DNA of 64,000 nt from Zoroaster sp. YZ-2022 (lineage: Eukaryota > Echinodermata > Asteroidea > Forcipulatida > Zoroasteridae), in assembly GCA_029582265.1 (NCBI GenBank), contig CM055816.1, positions 26,647,912-26,711,911 of the forward strand. The letters are read 5' to 3'. How positions within the stretch are numbered: the first letter of the stretch is position 1; every line of letters begins with the position of its first letter. The position numbers and the translations under genes were made by a program. This document shows positions 36,318 through 47,989 of this stretch, in pieces. The notes under the pieces are model-generated. The model worked only from the letters and a program-made list of their open reading frames with translations. It was not told the DNA's origin and made no database searches.

Positions 36318-39300
36318 ATGACATTGTCACTGCTTACCCTAAACACTGGAGGTTGTTCAAATTTATTTTAAATGTGCCTCCCTCCAAGTATACATTCGTA
36401 TTATTACCCATAACCCTGACATTGTTCTTTACAAGAAACGTATAACCAACTGAAAAGTCCTTGCTGGAACCTGTGGTCCCACACCCCCAGTGCTCCCCTC
36501 ATTCTCTTGTGGCGCGAGTCACCCACCTAATTGCAAATAATAAAATAGACATCATTTCTTCGGCCACCATTTTTTGAACAGTTATATTCTTTATACTGAA
36601 ATCAACTTCAACAATACCACTTATCATATTTATACACTTATCCCCCAAAACGACCAAATTGCCATTTTAGCCATCAATTTTCCGCTTTTAGGGACCACAG
36701 TTCCAGTCGCAGTGACGGTGTCATCCATTCGGAGGTGATTTTGTCTGTACCGGATAATCCGGGCCATTGATCGTCTGTGTACCCTGTGGAACGCAGCAAT
36801 ATTTTCCCGGCTCCAAAGACGCTGCTGCAATGCATTAGCCCTTTGTGATGCCTGGCAGACTGAATCCTCTAAAACAAAAATTTACCTGGTATAGAAACCC
36901 CTTCCAGATTGGGTTGGGTTTCAAAAGCAAGATTAGATCGTTTTTATGTTAACAGCTCTGTTTTATGTCTTCTATTCAAACGTCCGAAATCTTTCCTTGT
37001 TCTTTGTCTCACCATCAAGGCTGTCCTTATTGCCGAACTTCCTTCCAGTATTCCAAGGCAGTTCTATTGGCATTTCTTAACTCCTTACTCGAAGACGAAT
37101 GATTGGAAATTATAAATCATTTTCAACATTGAGAAAAAGGTGATTTTCCAAACTTCACTCTGGTGGATTTCGGAAAATTTCACATCAAATCTATCAGCCA
37201 AAAATGTATGGTCTAAAGCCCCCAAAGAAAAGTGTAAGCTTTTCGAAATCAATAAGCGTAACCCATGAATCAGTCTGCGCCAGACCTTTAAATCAAAAGA
37301 CCAGGATGCCTGGCTGAACAGAACAAACTTAAACTATTTACTAAAAAATTTTGAAGCTTGTGGCGCCCCTGCCAGAACTCGCTTCCCAAAACATTAACGA
37401 GACTGACCTGGTGGTTCCACTTACTTTAATCTTGAAAAATCTAATTCTTGGCCCAAAACATTTCTCCAAATTCGTCTAGAATTCGAATTGAATTGAAGAC
37501 CTCGGAATTAAAGATTCACCATTTACAAAAACTCTGTATAGCCAAGTCCTCACTGATGAGCACCCCGCGATGAATTATTTAATAACCTTTAAATCAACCG
37601 AAATTTTGACTCAGAGGACCTCGATTGTCTTCATCCTAGGAAGCACCAGACCTGCGGTTAAGCAATTCATAAAAATGAAACACCTGTGGGGCCCTCGACG
37701 TCATCTCACCTCCTGAATTTTTCTTCCTTCTGGCCCATTTTTGAAAACGACTTCCTATTCGTCCTTCCACCAATTTCAGAAAACGGTTTCTTTACCCCGC
37801 CCTTCAGGCCGCTTGAAGACTTCTTCCAAGAAAGGGGGATCTAGCGGATACTTCAATTGGCGACCCGTCTCTTTCCCCAACACAGACTACAAAATCTTTA
37901 TGTTGCTTGCCCAAACCAGGCTCAAACAACGCATTGGCAGCGCCACGAAGATCAAAGTTAGTTCCCGGACGCGCAATACACGGCCAATATTAATCTTATT
38001 CGAGACATCATTCATTTTTCTAACTTTAATGACACCCCTCTGGCTGTGGTCAACCCTTGATCAGGAAGAAAGCCTTCGACAATGTTGGGATCATTTATTA
38101 TCTTTTAATACCACAGAGCTAAGGCTTTTGGTCTGCGTTTCATTACTTATTTACAAATTTATACAGGGACGCTGAGAGCTTTGTTAGTGAACGGTTCCTC
38201 GATCAGACCTTTTCTTTTTGAGAAAGGGATTGTCAGATGTCCGCTTGGCCTTCTTTATTCTATTGCTATAGAACCTCTTCAAACACCTTAGAAACAAATC
38301 AATAAATCATGATTTTTCTACATCCCCGGCACGGATTTTACGTGCGCGGTTTTCGGCGTACGCATCGACGTGTCCGTGTTTAATGCCCTCCGAATCGGGT
38401 TTCAGTATGGTCGAAGAGGCGTACAGCCCTTCGGCCGAGCCTCTGCTGCACGTTTAACACTCAAAATCCCAGGGCTTTGGGCTGGTTCAGGACCGGGACG
38501 GAATGACGTCGCAACAACCACCTGGAATAGCGAAGGTCCCCTTCTCTTGGGTCTACTTAGGGAAATACCAATAATTATACAAACAAAACTGACTAAATGC
38601 ATAGAAAACTCAACAAAACTCTTTCTTCCCCAACTGACCTCTCTCATTTAAAGGCAAAATCATTATAGCAAATCAGTCAATGCCTCAGCCCACTGCCTCG
38701 CTGTTTTCTCCTCCAGAAAAATATCCTAAGTGAACTCCACGTTTGACTTCGTCTGGTCAAACAAAACGGCACTATCTTAAAAACAAACTTTGTATACAAC
38801 CCCGGACAAAGGAGGACCAGCTCAGTGAACCTCCAAGCACGCATCTTCACCTATAGATTTACTTTCATCCAACGCTTTGAATCTTTTTCTCATCCGGCCT
38901 TTTTCTTGTCGCTCACTATCTCCGACAATATAGGACTCGATCTTGGGATTTTCAACTTTTTCAACTCAAAACCAACCTAAATTTTACACCAGCTTTCCCC
39001 CTTTCTATAGCGAAATAATGCGTGCTTGGGACGGTGTCCGAGCAAAATTTGAAACACAACCAAATTCTATCAACCATGTAATTAACTTATCCATTAATAG
39101 TCTTGTTTTAGCACCCTAAGCCGACGATCAGGTGCCCCTCCTGGGCTCTACGGTGTGCGAGCCAACCTGTTCGTCACCCACTGACTTCAACACCGGTGAT
39201 TGGGACTGATCCCCACACTTCTTAAGTTTACTTCGAGGATTCCCTCCCTCCCTGTCCCTACTCCAGCAAGACCTTCAACGTTTTCAACTCCGCCTACATG

Positions 39301-40025
39301 AACTCTTTCCTGACCTCTTCGAAGTAGAAGGATTTCGTTCCTCCGTTTTGAACTTCTGTTGTCTCTCTTTCCTGAATTCTCCCGTCTTTTAACCTTGCCA
39401 ATCCATTAAAGACGGACTCTCCAAACACCATCTAAAGCCTTTTCCCACGCCATCTTCAACAACGAAATTAACTCTCTTCTCACGAAACCGTAACGACACA
39501 CTGGCACAACAATGGATTTCTCAACACTTTTCTCACATTCAATGGAAACAATTATATACTACCCATTCTAAAAAGGAAGGCGAAGGTAATTTAAAACCCC
39601 CTTCTTCACAACTTTCGCCCTCACTTCCAGTTCTTCATCATCTCAATTCATGATCTCCTTTTTCGTGGATGGTGCGGAGAAAGGGATCAATCCAACATCT
39701 CTTCATCATGGCCCAAGCACAGCCTGCCCCTAAATCTTCCAATACCCAATCGTCTTCTACCGTCTGTTCATCTGAACTTTGACCTTACTGGGCGTTAACT
39801 TGCTAAGAACTGTAGCAGGGAGGCAGAAGGCATTGCCAATTCATCTGATCGCCGTCTAAAAAATGTCATTATTATCTCTACCGATACTTGTATTTCTGAC
39901 CCCTTACCATTTGGAATCACCGTCTTAAAATCAAAATTATCCTCGAATTAATACGTATTTTAAAAACAATGTGGGTCAATGTTAATAAATTCTTGTCAAA
40001 TGGTCCCACAATAACTCCTCTTTAG
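36318..40025 (+). pseudogene. LINE copy 4 ORF2, catalytic boxes damaged
   Basis: Starts MTLSLLTLNTGGCSN at 36318, then a stop. The endonuclease box reads GGDFVCTG-like with a frameshift near 36735, and the SDH box is lost near 37008. The reverse transcriptase is seen as RPVSFPNTDYKI (near 37865), VVNP.DQE.AFDNVG (near 38048) and LYSIAIEPL (near 38255). The catalytic box keeps YA but one base is missing in the first Asp codon (38359-38372), which shifts the frame. The C-terminal RGWCGERD is near 39665. Not functional in any reading. Confidence 0.75.
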
Positions 40026-40597
40026 TTACGATAATCATATTTTTGACGGGTTGATTTAAACCCTTTGACCCCTCTGGTCTCTTCCTGGGCCCCCTGAGCG
40101 GCGGCTCTTTTTTGTCGCTGCTCCCCCAGGGCCCCCTTTCCCCTCTTCCCTTTTTCTCTCTCTCCTTCTCCTACTCCCTTTCTCCTTTTTGCTGTCTCTC
40201 TTTGGGAGTTGCTGTGGGCCTAAAGGCTCATCCCCAAAGCCTACCTAGTGGTTTTCCCTCACCCCAGGGTTCCATATAAGAACCTTTCCTTCCTTCAACC
40301 TCTTTCAACCATTTCAATTGTTTCTTTTTTGTTATTTAAAGATGTTATATTTTTGGTTTAATTATGCAATTTCTTTGAATATAGATACTTTTTGTTGTCT
40401 GTAAGTAATATTGTCTATGTTATTTCAATATTATTGGGACAAATTATTGTATATCTTGATTATTCAATTACTTTGTTGTCTTATAAGTAATATTGTTCAT
40501 ATTCTTTACAAAATTATTGTAAAACTGATTACCACCCTTTTTAAATTACCTCTGTATATATTTGTTTTTTATTAATAAAAGTTTTCTTCGAAAAGCC

Positions 40598-40600
<3 letters not shown>

Positions 40601-40632
<32 letters not shown>
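40601..40632. repeat. (TC)n tract at the 3' end of the LINE array
   Basis: About 16 TC units following GAAAAGCCAAG of copy 4. Confidence 0.95.
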
Positions 40633-40638
<6 letters not shown>

Positions 40639-40760
40639 TTATATATATATATATATTCATTCATATATATATATATTATCTCTCATTCATATATCTGTTA
40701 TTCATATTCTCATATGTTTTAACGATTTAGGGCTTTTAGCCCCCCCTGATCCGGGGCCAC
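40633..40760 (+). mobile_element. Right half of the hAT-like MITE
   Basis: An AT microsatellite (about 40640-40676) is followed by TTTTAACGATTTAGGGCTTTTAGCCCCCCCTGATCC in outline. It parallels TTTTTACGATTTTATTTAGG and CCTCAGGG...GGATCC in the related MITE at 48640-48695. It ends CCGGGGCCAC, the partner of the left terminus, and is followed at once by the second GGCTATCA. Confidence 0.65.
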
Positions 40761-40768
40761 GGCTATCA
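40761..40768. repeat. Right target-site duplication GGCTATCA
   Basis: Exact copy of 13933-13940, placed immediately outside the MITE terminus. Confidence 0.85.
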
Positions 40769-42210
40769 CAGGGTTCGACTTTCCAGCGGTCGCCCGCCTC
40801 GCCAAATGCGAGTGAAAACGGCGGCGCGAGTCAAAACCCCTTCATTCAGTAGCCCGCTGGGCGAGTCAAAATATTGTCACCGATAGGCCCATATCAGTCT
40901 CGAATTACACGACGGCATCGCCGTCAATGCCCTCACCCCTCTGCCGTGATGCCCTTTAAAATGCCACTTTTCACGGCAAACGAGTTGCTGTGCTTTTCCC
41001 CGCATTGCCGTTGTGCCCACTTACTTAACACAAGTATTTACTACGTACATGTACAGTATTCTCACGGAAAAAATATTCGCCGCCACGCCTCGATTGCGCG
41101 CGATCAGGCTGCGTTGCATGCCAAGACCAAGTTCACGCAACGGCCTTTTGGGAAAACAAAATAGTCAAAAATTACCTGGCACCTGCGACCAAATGATATA
41201 GCGGCTACCAGCAATATCGGCCGCCGGGTCGTTGCAATGAATTTTCCGTCTTGTTAAAACTTTGCTGGTGTCAACAGTACCCACAACATAAAGACTACGC
41301 CAGGCATTCGTGGTACCAGCTAAAAATAGCATGGCGAAGTGTTGGGGCGCATGCAACGTAAATAAACATGCTGAGTCTGTACTCAGACATGCAATGCAGT
41401 GTGGGTGCATCGGATATGCATCGACGCATCGTCGCGCGCCGTATTGCATTCACATACATTGTACAATGTACATGTATGTACATTATGCGGCCAGGGCTGC
41501 TTTTGGTGGTAGCCGCTGTCAAAGGGGTCGCTAAATAAAAAAAAGAGTGAATTGAATACTGCCACATCCAAATGCATAAACTTTTGATGTTTTTCGGGTT
41601 AACATTGTGTTTTTATTTATTTTCAATTGGTGACATAAACCCTTGTGGCACAAAATACTGTTTTCATGTAGGCCTAGAAAGGAAACTTTAGTCTCATTGG
41701 CATGGCTGAATTTTTATTTGAGGGTTTGAAAATAAAAAAAAATTGCATTGCCTTTGGTGCCCTCATGTTTTTTTTATCATTGCCGTGATGCCCTTTGAAA
41801 ATCTAAAAATTGCCTTTGGTGCCCTGATTGTTTTAATGTTTTCATTATTGTTAAAGTTCATTGGTTAGAAGCCAAAATAAGAAAAAGAGCCTTCTTCATT
41901 TCAGAATTAAAGCAAAAAGCATTAGCTGTACACCAATGTGCCTGATCTTTTCCTCTGTTAGAAAAGAACTGTTATTAATTGAAGAAACAGAAACAAATAT
42001 GCAGCTAATAAGGTAACTTGGACAACTGTTTATAATGCACGTTCTGATTCAAAATGCCTAAATTACTAAAAACAGTGATTTTTGATTAAAAATTTTGGGA
42101 TTAGGGGGGGCCCCCGGGCTGGCGAGTGAAAACAAAAGTTAAAGGGTTTTAACCCCTGTAAACATACCTTTGTAATTAATAGATAAGCTTGCGTTATAGA
42201 CATATGACAG
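40769..42210. other. No gene seen; intergenic DNA right of the nested insertion
   Basis: Moderately GC-rich at first (several CG-containing motifs to about 41560), then AT-rich. The phrase GCCGTGATGCCCTTT appears at about 40940 and 41782, and TTGCCTTTGGTGCCCT at about 41747 and 41810, so there is a small local duplication. Open frames of 60-96 codons on both strands near 41000-41560 overlap one another and show no family. Confidence 0.5.
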
Positions 42211-42214
42211 ATTT

Positions 42215-42400
42215 ATCCCTCCAGAGCATCCAGCACCAGTGTTCAACTCGCTCATGGGACCCTCTGTATTCCCTCAATGCTTTCCGAGTGTGGGAAAAAT
42301 CCACAGGTAACCAGAGTGGATTCGGAACCTGCGACTTCCCCGTCACTATAGTGCAGACGTCTTAACATCTTGACCACTGAGCTTTTTCCGATGGCGATTG
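42215..42400 (-). mobile_element. tRNA-derived SINE fragment, minus strand
   Basis: Read on the minus strand from 42385: AGCTCAGTGGTCAAGATG, an A-box-like sequence, then GTCGCAGGTTCCGAATCC (around 42326-42343), a B box with one extra C. A non-tRNA body follows. The RNA polymerase III promoter layout of tRNA-derived SINEs is clear; an intact tRNA fold is not. Confidence 0.6.
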
Positions 42401-42489
42401 GCATGGCTAGAATCCCATAACAGCAGGTACCGTGAGATGTTATATTAAACTCTTACATCGGGTGATAATTTCTGATTTTACCCCTTACA

Positions 42490-42570
42490 CTGACGTACTA
42501 TGCATATGAAGCACTCTGCCCGCGCTTTCAGTGCAGGAGGTCGGGTTCGAATCCCACCCCAGTCGCCTTT
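42490..42570 (+). mobile_element. Second tRNA-related fragment, plus strand
   Basis: GCACTCTGCCCGCGCTTTC, then AGGTCGGGTTCGAATCCC (42537-42554), a perfect B box, ending CCCAGTCGCC. The A box is degraded and the arms do not fold into a full cloverleaf, so I call it a pseudo-tRNA or SINE head. It faces away from the minus-strand SINE about 90 bases to its left. Confidence 0.5.
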
Positions 42571-42667
42571 GGATTTTTTTTCAAAGAGACTTGTCACACG
42601 GCAGAAAGGGCCAAAACGCTGTCATAAAAGTGGCAAACGCATTTTATAAAGTCAGCAAACCATATAA

Positions 42668-43230
42668 ATAACCCCCTTTGACTCCGCCCCTACTGATCCG
42701 AAGCAATGGTTTGAGCCATAGTTGCAATCGCGTTGAATTTGAATTTAACAATATTCAATTACTGAACGAAAAGTCAAAGTCCCGAATTGAAAATGGTCAT
42801 TAAGTGTTTCCACCGTATTTGTAAATAATAAATTTATGAGGAGGTTTCAGCCCAATTGAGAAGAGACTATTGAGGTTATTATCTCACACAAAATGACACC
42901 ATCAACAACTGAATATAATCATTTGTCAACTCGTAGAGATATGAAATCAATAAATTTGAAGTTTTTTGACAGACCAATTTAGTATTTCCCGGCAGTCGGC
43001 TTTTGTAACAATATATAGAATGTTTCAGTTCTTTTGATGACAGACCAATATTATCTTTAAAAACAGTCCAAACAGTACAGGGACCTTTATAATCAGGGAT
43101 GGGATCCAGGGTAGTCAAATGAAAATGAGACATCGTACGTTAAAGGGTAAGAAAACTGCTCAAAGATGTCCATTGTATAAAAGTATAGGTAAATTTATTG
43201 CAGGATGAATGGACACTTCTGTCCTCTTTG
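42668..43230. repeat. Family A, partial copy
   Basis: Begins CCCCCTTTGACTCCGCCCC and GGTTTGAGCC, as does the copy at 44977. It contains the TTAAGTGTTTCCACC and GATATGAAATCAATAAATTTGAAG landmarks, and ends with the TAGGTAAATTTATTGCA.GATGAATGG string also found at 974-1005 and 48862-48890. Truncated before the 1.27-kb unit. A minus-strand open frame (42879-43133) is not conserved in the other copies. Confidence 0.7.
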
Positions 43231-44184
43231 CCTGCCTCCATCCGGGCTATAACTTCCCCTTTATATAGTTCCCCGATTCACAACGTACTTAATTATTTTC
43301 ATGATCATATTGATCACTTTAATTAATCTTTAACTATATTTAAATTCCTGTGGGCCATGTGATAAAAGATTACAGGTTACCGTGATAAAGAATCAGAAAT
43401 AACAAATAGATCCAGTGAAGGGCAACCTGGGGAATCACTAGAAGAGGATCTTGATACTAAGGACAATTTCACACAATTTTTTAATAGAAAACAAGAATAT
43501 GTACAGGTATAAAACTTTTAGCAACACTGTACATTTAAGGGTTTGGTGTCTGTATTGTGTTATACGGGCACATCCATCAAAACACCCTTTATAATTGTAA
43601 AATACACGTGCATACATGTGAGTAGGGCCCGAGCAAGGTTACCAGTGTTCCCAGCTCGGTGTCCGAGGGGTTTTGCCGCGCTGGCAGGTGAGGAAACGCT
43701 TGGAATTAATTGAAATGAAGAACTTTTTGTTTTAATAATTTAAAAAGGCCATCAGCAACCAGATCAAGAACAAATTTGCAGAAAAGCGTATTTTAATGAC
43801 ATGAGATCAACGTTAATTTCAACAAGAAATTAATTAACATTTATTTATGCAAACCAAATTATTAAGAGGAATATCAACATCAACAAAATTTAATACATTT
43901 TCCAGTGCACGTAAACGGCTCTCAGCGGAAGCCGAGCTGGAGGTCTTTCCTGGGTTCCCTGGAGGCCTGGGACTGACATCGCTTGCCGCCGGGACTGGTG
44001 AGGGAAAACACCGGTGTTCAATGTGAAACGATATGCAACAGCTGGCACCGATCATCAGCAGAACAATGATTATTTAGAAACATTATCATGCCAACATCAT
44101 TAAAAATAAAATTTACTATCGTTCCAATTCATATTATGTGACAGATGCAATAAAACTATAAGCTGTAAATTAATTCAATAATAA

Positions 44185-44228
<44 letters not shown>

Positions 44229-44339
44229 ACATTTGTAATGCACTGGTATCCGTCAAAATTAGTTTAAAAATGTTTTTTAAAATTAAATCATTTATTTTTA
44301 CATTATGAATTAAGCGGACAAAATTTTGTCACGATCAAA
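43231..44339. other. No gene seen; contains an (AAT)n microsatellite
   Basis: An AAT/ATA run of about 40 bases lies at 44186-44226. A GC-richer stretch near 43620-43690 and 43910-44010 has no recognisable feature. Confidence 0.5.
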
Positions 44340-44940
44340 AGGGCATGGAATCGGAGTATTCATCTTTAAAACTAGAGCCATCAAATTTCCAAAGCCCTGT
44401 TGAAATTTGTTCAATTTCGCAATTAACCCTTTTAAATATCCACGATGTGAATATTTGTCCATGAGCTAGCTAATTTTTCGGTACCATCTGAGGACTAATT
44501 CATATGTTTTCTTGTTACGAAAATATATGAAAAATTTCCAACAAAATATGATAGACTTGGTAACGGTAGCTTGTACTGTTTTTAAGCAATTTTTGCTGTG
44601 AAAAATTAAATGTTAAGCTCCCGTCCAATAAACAACTGCTAATACTGTTTTGATGATTAAAAGATGTAGCCTTCAAAAGATCCTACGTTATTACACGCAG
44701 TAATAATAATTGTTAAACAGCAAATAAAACAAATCCACACATAAGCAGGTCAATTTAAAATACACCAAGGGAACAGAATTAACGCAGAAATAACATCTTT
44801 AGGGAAGCAAAACCCCAAAGTTTCAACCCTCCGGGAAATATTTGTTTTGGTTTGAGTTTTGGGCCTGACTTTAAAGCTAAGATTTAGGGTCGCTTTTGAG
44901 TTTATCGCATTATATCAATATCTTAAACTCAGGCGGTAAT
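44340..44940. repeat. Repeat family B, copy 2
   Basis: Collinear with 12440-13010 (see that entry for landmarks), with several small deletions relative to it. Directly followed by family A. Confidence 0.7.
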
Positions 44941-44959
44941 TGGGGCACGGGGTAATTAT

Positions 44960-47305
44960 GATGATTATAACCGCCCCCTTTGATCCCGCCTCCCTTCGAT
45001 CCGCCAATGGTTTGAGACGTACCGTAATCGCGTGTTGAATTTGAATTTCAATATTAATTTACTGAATTTCAATAAAAAATTCAACGTTCAAATTAAAAGT
45101 CAAGGGCCTTAAATTTGAACTGGTTGTTATGGAAACACCCACAGTCGGCTTGTTAAATAAATATATGAGGTGAGGTTTCAGTTTTACTGAGAACAGACTA
45201 TTGAATTTCAATGGTTTTTGTTCGGTATTATTGCGCTTAGTACGGTAATTATCTCAGCCACAAAACGATAATAAACTACCGAATATTATACAAACCATTT
45301 GTCAACGAGATATGGGAAATCAATAAATTCGGGAAGCCTTTTATGGTAATGCCATTACGTTTTTTCCGCCCGCTGTCGGCCTCGTAATATTATGAGAGGT
45401 TTCAGCTCTACTGAGAACAGACTATTGAATTCATGGGTTTTTGTTCGGTATTGTTGTGCTTGTAACGGTTATTATCTCAATAAAACAATAAAACTACTGA
45501 AACTTACTATAATCATTTGTCACTGAGAGATATGAAATTAATCATTTTGAAGTTTTTTGATGACAGACTATTTATCTTTTAACAGTCCAAACAGTAGCTT
45601 TTATTTATGTGGATGCATCCAGGTAGCTGGAATGAAAATGAGACATCGTACAGCAAAAAAGGTGAACTGCTCAAAAGAGGTCCACATAAAAAGTATAAGG
45701 GGTAACTTATTGCAAGGGATGAATGGCTATCTTGCTCGCCCCTTTATCCGCTAATCTTCCCCTTAGCACCCTGATCACCAATGATACCCCTTAGTATTAG
45801 TTTTGAAGCCATACAAATGTATTTGTGCCTTGATGTGGTGTCTGATGAGGGTGGGGTATAAGTGGACCCCTAGCTAACCTAGTACCCCTACACGACTCTG
45901 AATCTTCCTGATCCCCTGGAAACCCTAAGATGCCCACTGAGAAAATTGGGAAATATGTGTGTGTAATTTTTTAATTTGTTTATTTTCTCGTTGTTATTCT
46001 GTCTACGTAATAATAAATACCGCCCACTCTTTTCTTTATAGAATTTAGAAGAAAACTGTTAAGTGTTGGTACTTGAAGTGATGTATGTTTGTAAAAAAAA
46101 AAAAATAGAAATATTAATGGCTACCATGTCGATACAATCATGTTTTGAAATCATGGAAACAGGTCAGTCTTTGTTAATAACACATTGAATTATTATTGCC
46201 TTGAGTCGCGTTGAAAACAAGTGTGTTTTCACGCAGTATGATGACATAATTATGAAGAGATAAACTAGTGGTAAGATCATACCTCCTGCTCTATCTCTTT
46301 CATAAGTTATATGTATTTGTGTAATGTAAGAATTATACTTGCACAATAAATTAAAGTGATTAATGAAATTTCGAGAAATTTTAAGAAAACAAATTCAAAG
46401 TTTTATATTTGATTAATGTTTGCCAGTTAGTTGCTATTTTTCTTCATTGAAATGGCTAAATTGTTGTTATAACGTATTATAACATCATATAATGAGGCAG
46501 GTGTTGTGATTCAAGGTTAAAAATAAAATAGACAAGATTATTTTATATCCAATGGACAACCACCATATCACAGGGTTAAGAGATGAATATGTTGTGCTAG
46601 CTGAAACAAGAAGACAACCGGTAAACTATTGCGAAATATCAACCTGTCAGTTCCAACCCCCATTGCAAACTCTTACTGGTATGGATAACAACAAGATTCA
46701 ATTTACGCTATTAAAAGGAAAACTATTAGACCAATGAATGGCTAATCAGCGTTTCCTGCGGATGGATTGTAAATATGTTATGAGATTTACGCCTATTAAA
46801 TTCACTGCGATCACGATCAAAACCGCAACAAACAAAAATAAAAATAAAATTAAAATGTTTATTGATAAAAATGATTAACTTTACTCACATGTTTAAAGTT
46901 ATTAATTAATATCAATTATATACATTAACAATCCAATGTAAAGGGAATAAAACAATAATTTAACACACAACAGTTGTCCCCTGTAGGCTCATCTATTTTA
47001 AATTTAAAATGGGTTTGATATTAGTTGAGAAAATGTGATAGAATTATATGAGATGAAACACGTGCACGTAAACATGTTAAAACGTACTAATTGAAAAGCA
47101 AGAAAGATTTTATGCCTTAAAAATATGGTTTCAGGTTATAAAGTATATACATGCTCCCCAAATATCCTCCAGATTGCACCAGAGAGCATCTACAAAATTT
47201 TCGAGCCCAGTCTTTAAACGGGCCCTGGACCCGCACGTTGTCGTGGGTTTCGCGCTACGCACTCCGTAGATCTTGTCTCACAAAATGCCCCTACCTCACC
47301 TTCAT
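44960..47305. repeat. Family A, copy 3
   Basis: Starts in the CCGCCCCCTTTGATCCCGCC region and runs collinear with about 240-3905, with a single 1.27-kb unit. It has two successive subrepeats (about 45140 and 45365) of GTCGGC, TATGAG, GTTTCAG and ACAGACTATTGAATT. It ends after TTGTCTCACAAAATGCCCCTACC near 47295, where copy 1 continues into other sequence. It carries many small deletions compared with copy 1. Confidence 0.75.
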
Positions 47306-47989
47306 CATGGCGAACATCATGCAAGACGCCCGCCGGGAACTTTCCAGACTTCGGGCCGGAGCAACAATGGATCGCTAGCTATGAACTTTAGTTGGGAACT
47401 GACTCCGGGAAGTTTCAAGAATGGGCTGAAGTTTAAATTTGGCGTCACTGTAAATAGATCGCCTTGTTTCCGCCCCTTGTGATAGGCAATGTGGTATATG
47501 GACATAGTTTGATTAGTTTACAGACAAGACGTGCTATGAGGAGTTGTAATAAAGCAGTAGTTAATGTAACTGTTAAATAATCTGATTACCTCTTCGGTAC
47601 CCCTTTTCTGTCAGGCGTTTTGCAACAGAAAGTAAGGAAAACTCAGGAAAATGACAAAGTATTTTTTAAATTTAATCATAAGTCCACTCTTCCTAATTTT
47701 ATGAAATAAATTTCATTTTAATGAAACATTTTTTAAAATTTCATAATTTTATGAAAGAAATTATCATTTTATTGCAATTTGTTTTAATTTGACTTTATTT
47801 ACATATTTTTTCTTATAACAAATAGGAAAAGTGGACTTTATGATTGCTTCAAAATACTTTGAATATGTTGGAAATAACCACGTTAACACCATGTATGATC
47901 ATGATAAAATGGCACTTGCCATCCCACTCCTACCCTTTCCTCCCCCACCCCCCACCACCTGCCACCACGAACTTTACTTCTAAGGATAG
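47306..47989. other. No gene seen; AT-rich spacer
   Basis: Contains near-direct repeats of ATAATTTTATGAAA and ATTTCATTTTA (47690-47770). Open frames at 47151-47505 overlap on both strands and show no family. Confidence 0.5.

Larger units (their letters stand above)
34367..40600 (+). mobile_element. Tx1-like LINE, copy 4 (about 6.2 kb, most decayed)
   Basis: Starts near GGTAGGTTGTGGCTCATTC with TTTCGAGCCCGG corresponding to TTTGAGCTCCGG of the other copies. It ends AATAAAAGTTTTCTTCGAAAAG then CCAAG before a TC tract. ORF1 from ATG 34581, ORF2 from 36318. The catalytic boxes that survive in copies 1-3 are damaged here. Confidence 0.8.

Noticed and set aside
14114..40600. LINE array as a product of simple tandem amplification of one element
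   Set aside because: The four copies differ throughout and in ORF1 linker structure, and each has its own separate TC junction; independent insertion fits better.
42490..42570. Intact tRNA gene
   Set aside because: The B box is good but the A box and stems do not form a full cloverleaf.
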